Part shown: positions 1-11,717 of the stretch, one piece after another
Numbering within the stretch: the first letter of the stretch is position 1
Layout of the letters: the number at the start of each line of letters is the position of its first letter
From: Elephas maximus indicus
Taxonomy: Eukaryota > Chordata > Mammalia > Proboscidea > Elephantidae
Direction: 5' to 3'
Assembly: GCF_024166365.1 (NCBI RefSeq)
Contig: NC_064842.1
Coordinates: 15,781,001 to 15,845,000, forward strand
Length of the DNA stretch: 64,000 nucleotides
Notes under the pieces: model-generated
Database searches by the model: none
Told to the model about the DNA's origin: nothing
What the model saw: the letters and a program-made list of their open reading frames with translations, nothing else
Translations under genes and position numbers: made by a program

Positions 1-2130
1 GCATCATTCTTAACGGTGAAAGATTGAATGCTTTCCCTTTAAGATGGAATAAAGCAAGGATGTTCCCACTTAGCACTCAAATTAAACAATGTACTGTAGG
101 TAGCAGATAATGCAGTAAAGCAAGAAGAAATAAAAGGCACAGAGATTGGAAAGAAAGAATTAAAACTGTCTTTATTTGTGGTGGTATGACTGTCTACACA
201 GAAAGTCTTAAGGAATCTACAAAAAAGCTGCTAGAACTAAAAAAATTTAGTGAGGTCACAGTTACAAGTTGAGTATTAAAAAAAAATCAACTGAACAATT
301 AAAAAATGAAATAAAACCAGTGCCATTTATATTATAAAAAAATACTTAGGAATAAATCTAAGAAAATATGCTTAAGATCTGTACAATGTGAACTACAAAA
401 CACAGCTGAGAGAAATTAGACTTAAATAAATGGAGATATACACCATGTTCACCAATCAGAAGACCCCAATATTGTTAAGATTTCAATTCTCCCCAAATTA
501 TCTATAGACCAAATGGAATCCCAATCAAGATACTAAAAAACCAAAAACCCGTTGCCATCAAGTTGACTCTGACTCACAGTGACCATATAGGACAGAGGAG
601 AACTGCCCCATAGAGTTTCCCAAGAGTGCCTGGTGGATTCAAACTGCTAACCTTTTGGTAAGCTGCCATAGCACTTACCCACTATGCCACCAGGGTTTCC
701 ACCAAATACTAGCAGCCTTTATTTATTTATTTAAAAAAAAGAAATTGATGAGATGATTCTGAAGTTTATTTGGGAAAGCAAAGGCCCTAAAACAGCTAAA
801 ACCATTTTTACAAAGAACCAATTTAGAAGACTCATACTACTTGATATAAAGACTTATGAGAAATGCAGAGTAATCAAGAGAGCATGGCATCCGCATACAG
901 ACATATAGGTGGAATGGAAAAGAACAGAGGATCCACAAACAGACTTACATATACAGGGTCAACTGATTCTTGACAAAGTTGCCAAGGTAAGATAGTCTTT
1001 TTAATAAATGGTAGAATAACTGTACAGCCACATGTGAAAATAAAATAAAAACCAGCATCTAAAAAAACAAAAATCAACTCAAAGTAGACCATAAAGCTAA
1101 ATGTAAAATATAAAATTTCTATAAGAAAATATAGCTGAAAACCTTGGTGACCATAAACTAGGCCAAGATTTCTTAGGACTCAGAAACCACAAACCATACA
1201 ATAGTTAATTACTGAACTTCATTATATTAAAAACTTCTGCTCATCAAAAAGCACTGTTAAGAAAATTAAAAGACAAGCCAAAAGATGAAAGAAAATATTT
1301 GTACAACACAGTTCTGATAAAGGATCTGTGCCCTGAAAAAAATAATAATGCTTACAACTCAATAATAAGGAAACCATCCAGTTAAAAAAAAGCAAAAGAT
1401 TTGAACTGACACTTTACCAAAGAATAAATACAAATGGCAAATAAAGCACATAAACAGATCCCCAACATCATTATGGAAATGCGAATTAAAACCACAGTGA
1501 GACACCATCTACTAACTGGCTAAAATGTTTAACATTGATAATATAAAGTACTGTGCGGATGTGGAGCACCTACAACTCTCATACGGTTTTGAAGGGAATG
1601 CAAAATGGTACAGTTGCTTTGGAAAACAGTTTGGCAGTTTGTTAAAAAATTAAATATACAATTACTATACAATCTAGCAAACTCACTCGTAGCTATTAAC
1701 CTAGGAGAAATGAGGATATATGTCTACACAAAGACCTATATGTGAATGTTTACAGCAGCTTTATTTATAATCACCAAAGACTGGAAAACCCCAAACGCCA
1801 TCAACGGGTGAATGGATGAACAGTGTGGCACACCCATACAACAGAATACTTCTCAGCAACGAAACGGACGGCTGATGCATCAAGGAGAGACGTGAGTCTC
1901 AAGAGCACTATGCTTTAGTGAAAGAAGGCAGGTACAAAAGGTTACGTGCTGTATGATTACATTTATATGACATTCTGGCAAAAGCACATCTAGAGAGTAA
2001 GAAATCAGATTAGTGGTCGCCAGGGGGCTGGGGAAGGGGACTGACTCCAACGGAACAGGTCATTTTTGATGTGATGATATCCATCCAACTGTACACTTAA
2101 AAGGAGTGCATTTTATTGTCTGTAAATTAT
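1..2130 (+). mobile_element. Old L1 LINE, 3' part of ORF2 and end (degenerate)
   Basis: Opens with the L1 reverse-transcriptase-region hallmark around CTTAACGGTGAAAGATTGAATGC, and continues through recognisable ORF2 C-terminal sequence. Examples are the GTGCCAAGG-type segment near 980, and the AAACCACAGTGAGACACCATCT block near 1490. It ends in a TATACCCCAATAA-like 3' end near 2130. Many stops and indels; no intact reading frame. A SINE interrupts it at 534-702. Confidence 0.8.
534..702 (-). mobile_element. AfroSINE (short type), inserted in L1
   Basis: Reverse-oriented SINE: tail side GTTGCCATCAAGTTGACTC at left, tRNA-like head CACTATGCCACCAGGGTTTCC at right. Flanked by imperfect copies of CAAGATACTA in L1 sequence, consistent with a target-site duplication. 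Confidence 0.85.
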
Positions 2131-2139
2131 ACCCCAATA

Positions 2140-2289
2140 ACTCTCTGCAATAACTTCCAACTCATAGCGACCCTATAGGACAGAGCAGAACCGCCCCATA
2201 CGGTTTCCCAGGGGCAGCTGGTGGACTGGAACTGTCAACCTTCCGGTTAGCAGCCTGAGCTTCTAACTGCTGCACCACCAGGGCTCCTC
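2140..2289 (-). mobile_element. AfroSINE
   Basis: Reverse-oriented copy; CAACTCATAGCGACCCTATAG tail region to TGCACCACCAGGGCTCC head. Truncated at its tail. Confidence 0.85.
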
Positions 2290-2840
2290 ATACTTCAATA
2301 AACCTAACATTAAAATAAATACAGAACCTATAACATAAAATGTCTGAGATTTTTAAAGTGTCTCAATCTTGTTCATGAAATGACACAGATACGTATGCAA
2401 AATGATATAGGTACATGATCAGTTGCAGCCAAATTTAATGGCAAAAGATTAGAAAAAAACTAAATGTCCTTTACAAATGAAGTAGTAAAATCCATTGGTC
2501 CATCATGAAAAAGAATGAAGTTCTTATATATTGATATAGAAAGATTATCAAAACAAATGTCTAAGTGAAAAAAGTTACAGAACAGACTATATTAGGTGGG
2601 GGAGAATTTACAAGTATGTATTTACTTAGGTGTTGAATACAGATGGAATTGATAATGCTGGTTACCTCCAGGGAGGAAAACTGGAGTCCTTGGGTGGTTA
2701 GGGACAAGTGATAAATTTTTATTATATAAGCCATTGTACCTTTGATATACATATGCATTTACTAATATAAATATATTGCTATTAAAAATTTTTAAAAGAA
2801 AAATTAACAGAAATAGAATTCATATGGAAGGGCAAACAAT
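2290..2840 (+). mobile_element. Degenerate L1 3'-end-like sequence
   Basis: AT-rich, with the GGTTACCTCCAGGGAGG and ATATATTGCTATTAAAAAT style of old L1 3' ends. From about 2790 it resumes L1 ORF2-like sequence (ATAGAATTCATATGGAAG) that continues after the insertion, at 3598. Boundaries are soft. Confidence 0.45.
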
Positions 2841-3597
2841 TGGCATAATAAAATCTATTAAGAAAACATTCTGTATCCCACTTTGGAGAGTGGCGTCTGG
2901 GGTCTTAAACGCTAGCAAGCAGCCATCTAAGATGCATCAATTGGTCTCAACCCACCTGGTGCAAAGGAAAACGAAGAACACCAAAGACAAGGTAATTATG
3001 AGCCCAAGAGGCAGAAAGGGCCACATAAAGCAGAAACTACATTAGCCTGAGACCAGAAGAATAGATGGTGCCTAGCTACAACCAATGACTGTCCTGACAG
3101 GAAACACAACAAAAAACCCCTGAGGGAGCAGGAGAGTACTGGGATGCAGACCCCAAATTCTCGTGAAAAGACCAGACTTAATGGGCTGACTGAGACTAGA
3201 ATGACCCCGGAGGTCATGGTCCCCAGACCTTCTGTTAGCCCAAGACAGGAACCATTCCTAAAGCTAACTCTTCAGACAGGGATTAGACTGGACTATTTTT
3301 TTTTTTTTTTTGGGACAGACAATAATGCTGGTGAAGAATGAGCTTCTTGGATCAAGTAGACGCACAAGACTATGTTGGCATCTCCTGTCTGAAGGGGAGA
3401 TGAGAGGGTAGAGGGGTTCAGAAGGTGGCTCAATGGACAGGAAAAGAGAGGGTGGAAGGAAGGACTGTGCTGTCTCATTATGGGAAGAGCAATTAGGAGT
3501 GTATAGCAAGGTGTTTATAAATTTTTGTGTAGAGTCTGACTTGATTTGTAAACTTCCACTTAAAGCACAATAAAAATTAAAAAAAAAAAAAAAAAAG
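2840..3597 (+). mobile_element. Truncated L1, 3'-UTR type B with poly(A)
   Basis: A recurring block in this window. It starts near GGCATAATAAAATCTATTAAG and passes CACTTTGGAGAGTGGCGTC and CAGCCATCTAAGATGCATC. It ends ACTTAAAGCACAATAAAAATT plus a poly(A) run to 3597. I assign it to L1 because a clearly L1-linked 3' UTR at 47.5-48.4 kb shares its GGGGTCTTAAA..GCCATCTAAG..TTGGTCTC segment. It lies inside older L1 sequence. Confidence 0.75.
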
Positions 3598-4104
3598 CAA
3601 AGGTCCAAACTAGCTAAAAATAATTTGGGGGGAAAGAGGGAGGAACTTCACTGTAACAGATAGCAAGACTTATTTTAAAAAATGGTTAATTAAGACAGAG
3701 TGATATTGGCACAAGAGTAGACAAAAATTAATAACTAAACAGAATAGAGAGCCCAGAGACTGACTTCCATATATAGATATGGAGGTCTGATACATAACAC
3801 AGATGGTATTACAAATCGTGGGTAAAAGACAAGAAGTCTGTGAATGCTACTGGAATAATTAGCTCTATGAAAAACAAAGTAATATCAGATTCCGGTCTCA
3901 AACCAAACGTAAATTTCAGGTGTATTTGAGGCCTAAATGCAAACACTTTGAGACGCCTAGAATACAGAAGACTATATCCTCAGGGCTGGGAAAAACTTCT
4001 TAAGGGTACAGAAAGTACAAACGATGAAAGTTTGATAAATTTAGAAGTAAAAACCTCTAAAGAATAAAACACATCATAAACAAAATTCTTTAAAAAAAAT
4101 CAAA
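3598..4104 (+). mobile_element. Old L1 ORF2 fragment (left piece)
   Basis: L1 ORF2-like: GACAGAGTGATATTGGCAC, then CAGAATAGAGAGCCCAGAG. It continues after a 0.48-kb insertion at about 4590. Frames broken throughout. Confidence 0.7.
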
Positions 4105-4589
4105 GCCTTGCACAAGTTATTTGTGATTGCTGTGTGATTACTTTTGTGGGTCCTTTCTAGCCACGGTCTTGTGACTCCCACCTAGGTGTTAGGTGGGGCC
4201 GTGCATATAAGATAATCACAGCCCATGAGGGGATTGGTCGGTTTTGTCTTAAAAGAGAACCAATTCCAGAGCAGAGAGGAGAGCCCACCACCACCAAATA
4301 AGAGACCCACAGAGGACAGAGACAGAGTGAGAAAGTTGAGTGCCTTCAGACAGAGACTGAGGGCCAGGGAGAAGTCTATGGCTGACCCACAAATTTGGGA
4401 CTTGCCAGCCTCCACAACCCCGTGAGCCATTTCCTTTATACGGTTTGTGAGTTCGGTGTGACATTGCAGCTGAAAGACAAGAGGGAGAGTACTGAGGTGA
4501 GAGGCAGTAGCTGATGTGAGAGATGATGGGGTGGTACACTGGCTTGGAAAAGTTAGATGTTAGGGACATCTTTAACCTCTGCTTCATAG
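4105..4589 (+). mobile_element. Possible solo LTR inserted in L1
   Basis: Interrupts continuous L1 sequence. It has a TATA-like GCATATAAGA near 4203 and a Pu-rich middle, and near 4410-4460 the GCCTCCACAACCCCGTGAGCC type of ending seen in MaLR LTRs. No clean TG..CA ends or target duplication found. Confidence 0.4.
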
Positions 4590-4954
4590 GAACCAGCTTA
4601 GCAATTCTTATAAATTATTTGTTTAATGATGGACATGACCAAAAAATTATAATATCCAGCATACTTAGAGTACTCTTACAAATCAAGAAAAAAGCCCAAT
4701 GGAAGATGGATAAAGGCTATGAACATGCATTTCACACAAGGCCAGTGAACACATGAAAAAATTCTGATGCTCAGTGGTTATTAAGAAAATGCAATTAAAC
4801 CACAGATAAAATTCTATTTTACACCCATCAAATTGATAAAATTACAAAATCTATCAACTGTTGGCAAGATTGTGGAACACACGAACTCAGGTACATTGCT
4901 ATTGGGGGTTTAATTGGCAAAACCAGTCCAAGAGCAATTCTGCATTATCTAGAA
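4590..4954 (+). mobile_element. Old L1 ORF2 fragment (middle piece)
   Basis: L1 C-terminal ORF2 sequence (AAGAAAATGCAATTAAACCACAG-like block near 4783; GTACATTGCTATTGGGGG near 4890) up to the RTE insertion. The same L1 resumes near 8510. Confidence 0.7.
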
Positions 4955-7900
4955 TAGTTCACTACCACGTCTGTCAGTTTGTCGTACTGCGGTGGCTTCC
5001 ATGTTGCTGTGATACTGGAAGCTTTGCCACTGGTATTTCAAACACCAGCAGGCTTACCCTTAGTAGACAGTTTCAGCGGAGCTTCCAGACTGAGACAGGC
5101 TATGAAGGACCTGGCCGTCTACTTCTGAAAAAATTGGTCAGTAAAAACCTCATGAATAGCAGTGGAACATTGTCTGATACACTGCCGGAAGATGAGGCCA
5201 TCAGGTTGGAAGGCACTCAAAAGACAACTGGGGAAGAGCTGCCTCCTCAAAGTAGAGTCGAACTTAATGATGTGGATGGAGTCGAGCTTTCGAGACCTTC
5301 ATTTGCTGATACGGCATGACTCAAAATGATAAGAAATGGCTGTAAACATCCATTAATAACTCGATCGTGGAATACAAGAAGTATGAGTCTAAGAAAATTA
5401 GAAGTCATCAAAAATGAAATGGAATGCAAAAAGATCGATATTCTAGGCATTAGTGAGCTGAAATGGACTGGTAATGGCCATTCTGAATCAGACAATCACA
5501 TGGTCTACTATGTGGGGAATGACAGAAGAGGAATATGTTGCGTTCACCATCGAAAAGAACATTTCAAGATCTATCCTGAAGTACAACGCTGTCAGTGATA
5601 GGATAGTATCCATATGCCTACAAGGAAGACTAGTTAATAAGAGTATTATTTGAATTTACATGCCAACCACTAAGGCCAAAGATGAAGAAATTGAAGATTT
5701 TTACCCACTTTTGCAGTATGAAATTGACCAAACTTGCAGACAGGACAAGTTGACAACTACTGGTGATTGAAATGTGGAAGTTGGAAACAGAGAAGGAGGA
5801 TTGGTAGTTGGAAAATAAGGCCTTGGTGGTAGAAATGATGCTGGAGACTCAATGACAGAATTTTGCAAGACCAATGACTTCTTTATTGCACATATCTTTT
5901 CTCACCAACATAAACGGAGACTATACATGTGAACCTCTCCAGATGGAGTAAACAGGAGTCAAATCGACTATATCTGTGGAAAGAGATGATGGAAAAGCTC
6001 AGTATCATCAGTCAGAACAAGGCAAGGGGCAGACTGTGGAAGAGACCACCAACTGCTCGTGTGCAAGTTGAAGCTGAAGTTGAAGAAAATTAGAACAAGT
6101 CCATGAGAGCCAAAGTATCACCTCAAGTATATCCCACCTGAATTTAGAGACCATCTGAAGAACAGATTTGAGCACTGAACACTAATGACCAAAGACCAGA
6201 TGAGTTGTGGAATGACATCAAGGACATCATACATAAAGAAAGCAAGAAGTCACTAAAAAGATAGGAAAGAAAGAAAAGACCAAAATGGATGTCAGAAGAG
6301 ACTCTGAAACTTGCTCTTGAACGTCGAGTAGCTAATGCCAAAAGAAGAAATGATAAGAGCTGAACGGAAGATTTCAAAGGGGGGCTCCAGAAGACAAAGT
6401 ATTATAATGAAGTGTGCAAGACCCAGAATTAGAAAATCAAAAGGGAAGAACATGCTTGGCATATCTCAAGTTGAAAGAACTGAAGAAAAAATTCAAGCCT
6501 CGAGTTCTAATATTGAAGGATTCTATAGGGAAAACATTCAATGACGCAGGAAGCATCAAAAGAAGGTGGAAGCAATCACTTTGCCAAAAAGAACTGGTTG
6601 ACGTTCAGCCACTTCAGGAGGCAGCACATGATCAAGGACCAATGGTACTGAAGGAAGAGATGTAAGACGCACTCAAGGCAACCTGGTGAAAAACAAGGCT
6701 CCACGAATTGAGAGAATACCAATTGAGATGTTTCAATAAACGAATGCAGCCCCTGGAGGTGTTCACTTGTCTATGCCAAGAAATTTAGAAGACAGCTACC
6801 TGGCCAACCAACTGGAAGAGATCCATATTTGTGCCCATTCCAAAGAAAGGTGATCCAACAGAATGTGGAAATTATCGAACAGTATCATTAATATCACACG
6901 CAAGTAAAACTTCACTGCAGATCACCTAAAAGCTGCTGCAGCAGCACATTGACAGGCAACTGCCACAAGCTGGATTTGGAAGAGGGCGTGGAAGAGGGGG
7001 TATCATTGCTGATGTCTGACAGACCTTGGCTGAAAGCAGAGAATATGAGAAAGATGTTTACCTGGGTTTTTAGACTATGAAAAGGCATCAACTGTATGGA
7101 TCATAACAAATTATGGATAACCTTGCAAAAAACGAGAATTCTGGAACACTTAATTGTGCTCACGAGGAACCTGTACATAGACCAAGGGGCAGTAGTTTGA
7201 ACAGAACAAAGTGATACTTAGCGCGTGGTTTAAAGTTAAGAAAGGTGTGCATCAGGGTTGTATCCTTTCACCGTACTTATTTAATCTGTATGCTGAGCAA
7301 ATAATCCGAGAAGCTGGACTACACTGCATGAGGACTGGAGGAAGACTCTTAACAATCTGCATTATGCAGATGACACGACCTTGCTTGCTGCAAGTGAAGA
7401 GGACTTGAAGCACTTATTGATGAAGATCAAAGACCACAGCCTTCTGTATGGATTACACCGCAACACAGAGAAAACAAAAATCCTCACAACTGGACCAGTA
7501 AGTAACATCATGATAAAGGGAGAAAAGACTGAAGTGGTCAAGAATTTCATTTTACTTGGATCCACAATTGACGCCCACGGAAGCAGCAGTAAAGAAATCA
7601 AATGATACAATGTACTGGGCAAATCTGCCAGCAAAAGACCTCTTTCAACTGTTAAAAGCAAAGATGTTACCTTGGAGAATAAAGTGAGCCTGACCCAAGC
7701 TATGGTGTTTTTTTTTTTATAAGCAGCCTCAATAGCTTTTTTTTTTTTTTTTAATTGTACTTTAGATGGTTTACAGAACTAGTTTCTCAGCAAACAATTA
7801 ATACACATATTTTGTGACACTGGTTGCCAACCCCACAACATGTCAACTCTCTGCCGTTCTCGACCTTGGATTCCCCGTCACCAGCTTTCCTGTCCCCCCC

Positions 7901-8509
7901 CCCGCCCCCCAGCCTTCTCATCCTTGCTCCTGGGCTGGTGTGCCCATTTAATCTCGCTTTGTTTTATGGGCCTGTCTAATCTTTAGCTGAAGGGTGAACC
8001 TCAGGAGTGACTTCATTACTGGGCCAAAAGGTGTCTAGGGGCCACATTCTTGGGGTTTCTCTAGTCTGTCAGACCATTAAGTCTGGTCTTTTTTTTTTTT
8101 TTTTGTCTCAAGCCATGGCGTTTTCAATCACCCCATATGCACATGAAAGCTGGATGACGGATGGAAGACTGAAGAACTGATGCCTTTGAATTACGGTGTT
8201 GGTGAGGAATACTGAATACGCCATAGACTGCCAGAAGAATGAACAAATCTGTCTTGGAAGAAGTACAGGCAGAATGATCTTTAGAATCGAGGATGGTGAG
8301 ACTACTTTTCACATACTTTGGACATGTTATCAGGAAGGATCAGTCCCTGGAGAAGGACATCAAGGGTCATCAAAAAAAAGGAAGATCCTCAATGAGACAG
8401 ACTGGCATAGTAGCTGCAACAACAGTCTCAAGGATGGCGCAGGACCAGGTAGTGTTTGTACATAGGGTCACTATGAGTTGGAACCGACTTGAAGGCACCT
8501 AGCAACAAG
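4955..8509 (+). mobile_element. RTE-clade (Bov-B-like) LINE, near full length, degenerate
   Basis: Endonuclease motifs are readable in broken frames. DILGISELKWTGNGH near 5440-5490 is the conserved APE-endonuclease strand of RTE/Bov-B elements, preceded by LITRSWNTRSMS. GWIL..PYLFNLYAE-type reverse-transcriptase sequence (KKGVHQGCILSPYLFNLYAE) lies near 7235-7295, and the RMIFR..C-terminal region near 8270-8400. At least several frameshifts and stops separate them, so the element is dead. Its 3' tail (GGGTCACTATGAGTTGGAA) is the tail used by the SINEs here. An L1 piece interrupts it at about 7706-8106. In a living element these proteins nick DNA and reverse-transcribe the RNA. Confidence 0.85.
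7706..8106 (-). mobile_element. Truncated L1, 3'-UTR type C, inserted in the RTE LINE
   Basis: Reverse-oriented, with poly(T) at left, then the TTGTGACACTGGTTGCCAAC block also seen near 48.79 kb. RTE sequence AAGCTATGGTGTTTT at left recurs as AAGCCATGGCGTTTT at right, a diverged target-site duplication. Confidence 0.75.
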
Positions 8510-9130
8510 AACAGCATAGTCCGAGACCCACACAGCTTATGACTCAACAATGTCACCTTTTGGTACATACACTACAGAAGCTCTTGCACGTGAGCATAAG
8601 CAGACACATACAAGGAAGATTACAATGGTAGAAACCTGTGACAAACTCTACATGTCCAACAGCAGGAGAATGACCACATGGTACATATAGTATCCATATA
8701 AGTTACTAAAGAATGGATTACTATATAATAGTAGAGCTGCAAGAATCAACTGTATACCACTAAAAAACCATGTGGATTAGAAAAAAACTTCCAAATGACA
8801 TTTTACATAAAACTCAAAAGCATTTTGCAAAATCATACTACCTATTTTTTATGGCAACATACATTTGTTATAAAGACCATCCAGAATGATACACATCAAA
8901 ATCAGGATAATGGTTACCTTTGCAAGGAAGAAGGGGCAATGGTAATCAGAAAAAGGTACACAGGGCTCAAACTCTCTCATTACCATTTTATCACTTAGAC
9001 AAGAATGGGAGCAAATAGGGCAAAATGGTAAGATGTGACTAGTGTTGGGTGGTGGGTATGTGAGAACTCATTATTTTATTTCTCTGTATGCTAGAATTAT
9101 ATAATTGAAAATTAAAGGGGGGGAAAAAAA
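8510..9130 (+). mobile_element. Old L1 3' end (right piece)
   Basis: Resumes the L1 interrupted at 4955 (CACAGCTTATGACTCAACAATGT). It ends in A-rich sequence near 9125. Confidence 0.6.
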
Positions 9131-9840
9131 AAAAGACCAGAAGGAAATTTCTCAGAATGACACCCATTAACTCTTAGTGGTAGGTCTATAATTTCAGGTT
9201 TAGTTCTTTTTGCCTATGCACACTGTCTAAATTTTCTATAAAAACTATGCGTGGCTTTTATAATGGCGGAAAAAAGTCAATGCAAGTTATACATTTTAAA
9301 ACTCACCTGATCAATGCTTAGGGCAGTGGGGCTGTCTGCTGCTACCTTCCTTTGTGTAATTCTGTATATACTTGTTCCTCTCTGAGATCTGGCTGGGAAC
9401 ATGACTGACTCCCCAGCTAGAGACAGTTCCCAGCAGCCCTTGCAGCTAGTGGAGGCTATGTGACTAAATACTTCCTAATTGCATGGGCCCTCCCACCCTC
9501 TGGCAAGCCAGCTTCTAACCATGCATAGAAAAACAATACTATCCCTTAGCAGGGTGAAACAAAAGAAACTTTGAGCTTACAACCACTTAATGAAGTGTAG
9601 GAGCCCACTCACCCTATACCAGTTGACTTCTTTAATGTGTACAAAGAGAGCAAACAAACTATCTTATTTGGGCCATTTTCTTTTTGAGTTTTCTGTTGGC
9701 CCAGATTAGCCAGGATCCTAAATAATAATGGCGGAAAGGACTACTACAGAGCTGTACTTTCCGTCCCTTCTACTGAAGGTACCACTCAGGAATAAAGAAG
9801 AGCTCCCAATCTTTTAAAAAGCAACCTAAGCTTACATTAG
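9131..9840. other. Intergenic, unassigned
   Basis: No coding signal or clear repeat, apart from an L1-end-like start. Unique-looking sequence downstream of ACBD3. Confidence 0.4.
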
Positions 9841-11060
9841 CAATCAGTAGCTGAACGTCCACAAATTAGTCTATAAATTCAAGGTGATATTCCAATGTAA
9901 ATCCTAGCAATAATTTTCATGAAACATGGCAAGCTGATGATTAAATTTATATGCAAGAGTAAAGGTGCAAAAATATCCAAGAAAATTTATCAAAAGAACA
10001 GTAGAGATTAGCCTTATATCAAAATATATTATAAAACTAAAGTAGTTTAAAGCATGATATTAGTACACAACTGGACATATAAGTAGAACCCATTTCTGAA
10101 AAGATGTGTGTATATATATATATATGGCAAGAAGCAAAAGCCATAATGGAAAAAAAAAGCATTAAATTGACAACATAATTAAAAATATCTATGACCAAAA
10201 AAAGGAAAGCAAAACAAAAAAACCAACAGTCTACAAAACCACCATGAACAAAATTAACACTAGCAATAAACCGGAAGAAAATATTTACATACAACTGATG
10301 ATTAGTATACAAAACTATATTTTTTAAAAAGCTAATAAATCAATATAAAGAAATTACCCAATTAAAAAATGAGTAAAGGACACAAACAAGCAATTTACAG
10401 GAACTACAAATGACCAATAAACATAGACACTTAACCTTATAATGTATCAAGGAAATGCATATTCAAATGAAGTTTAATTTTTTGCCCATCCAGATGACCA
10501 AAAATTAAGTCTGATAATACCAAAAGTTGACAGCGAAAAAAGTCATATTCTCGTACACTATTGGTGGGAGGGGAAATTAGTCCAGCCACTTCGGAGGAAT
10601 TTGTGTCTATTGAAATAAAAAGAATGCACAGAACCTGTGTGTTCGACCCAGCAATTTCTCAGCATGCAGATCTGCAGAGACACATAAAAGGATGCTCACT
10701 GGAGCACCATTGGTAATACCAAAAAACCAGAGGTAACCTAATGCTCAATAACAGAAAAACGGCCAAAGAGGCAATCTCTGGAAGAATACACAGCACATTA
10801 AAAGAACACTCTATTTACGAACAGGGAGAATTCCCCAAAACACAATCTGGAATAAAGAAGTTGCAAAATGTAGGCCTTATGAAAAACATGTTTACATTTA
10901 TGTACCTGCCATGCCAAAGGTGTGCCAATTTCAACTAGAGATATTTAAATTGATGATCTTGCGAAAGGGTAAAAACTTAAAAATTGTATACAAATATCAC
11001 TGAAGGTAAAAAAATCAAATAGATCCGCATTTGTAATCCCACTTATACTTGCTCATTCCA
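9841..11060 (+). mobile_element. Old L1 ORF2/3' region (degenerate)
   Basis: L1 ORF2 C-terminal-like throughout (AAATTTATATGCAAGAGTAAAGG near 9945; ACTATTGGTGGGAGGGGAAAT near 10560). Includes a short (TA)n run at about 10111-10124. No intact frame. Confidence 0.65.
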
Positions 11061-11311
11061 GAAATAAACTTTGAGGTAACAGTTTGAGTGACAGGGTTGA
11101 ACTGAGCAATCAGACACAAGCTTTCATTAGTTACGAGAAATGAGTTAACTGTTCCAATCTACAATTTTAGCCCATGAGTTACTGAGTTCAAATGGCAATG
11201 ACAATTTGGAAAAATCAGTCACTTAGTTTCGTAGTATTGAATTAAGTGCCCTCATCAAGTCACGACTTGCATGCAACATACCAACTGTAAGAGTGCTTTT
11301 GCCTTTCATGA

Positions 11312-11470
11312 CAAAAAACCCCAAAACCAAACACTGCCATTGAGTCGATTTCGACTCACAGCAACCCTACAGGACAGAGTAGAACTGCCCCCTAGAGTTT
11401 CCAAGGGGCACCTTTTGGTTAGTAGCCATATTCGCTGAGTCAGAATCAACTCAACCGCAATGGGTCTGGG
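11312..11470 (-). mobile_element. AfroSINE fragment(s), rearranged
   Basis: Reverse tail and body (CATTGAGTCGATTTCGACTC to TTTTGGTTAGTAGCC), then at about 11430-11470 a forward-oriented tail piece (GAGTCAGAATCAACTCAACC). Head is missing. This looks like two SINE remnants back to back. Confidence 0.75.
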
Positions 11471-11474
11471 TTAT

Positions 11475-11634
11475 GGAAACCCTGGTGACGTAGTGGTTAA
11501 GTGCTACGGCTACTAACCAAAAAGTCAGCAGTTTGAATCCACCAGGCGCTCCTTGGAAACTCTATGGGGCAGTTCTCTGCTTACAGGGTCACTATGAGTC
11601 GGAATGGACTCGATGGCAACGGGTTTGGTTTGTA
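11475..11634 (+). mobile_element. AfroSINE (short type), full length
   Basis: GGAAACCCTGGTGACGTAGT head with a tRNA-Asn-like core (GGCTACTAACC), then CTCTATGGGGCAGTTCT body and ATGAGTCGGAATGGACTCG tail ending in GGTTTGGTTT. Confidence 0.92.
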
Positions 11635-11717
11635 GACTAGGTGGCCTCAGCGGTCAATGTGATGGGCTGCTAATCCACTGTGCTCTCTAAGAGTAGGTTT
11701 GAATCCCATCCTCATCA
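11635..11717 (+). pseudogene. tRNA-Ser(GCT)-like pseudogene
   Basis: An 83-nt block starting GACTAGGTGGCC closely follows tRNA-Ser-GCT: anticodon loop CTGCTAA (GCT at 11669-11671), variable-arm-like TGTGCTCTCTAAGAGTA, B-box-like GGTTTGAATCC and 3' CCTCATC. Two acceptor-stem pairs are broken (C:A, T:C), the A-box region is altered (GCCTCAGCGG) and the B box has T for C, so it is very probably a dead copy. It abuts the 3' end of a SINE with no gap. Confidence 0.75.

Noticed and set aside
5326..5598. Endonuclease-like open frame as a host gene
   Set aside because: It is the DILGISELKWTG region of a broken RTE LINE. Neighbouring parts lie in other frames with stops.
10037..10312. Hydrophobic minus-strand frame as a membrane protein
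   Set aside because: Antisense of AT-rich old L1 sequence with a (TA)n run.
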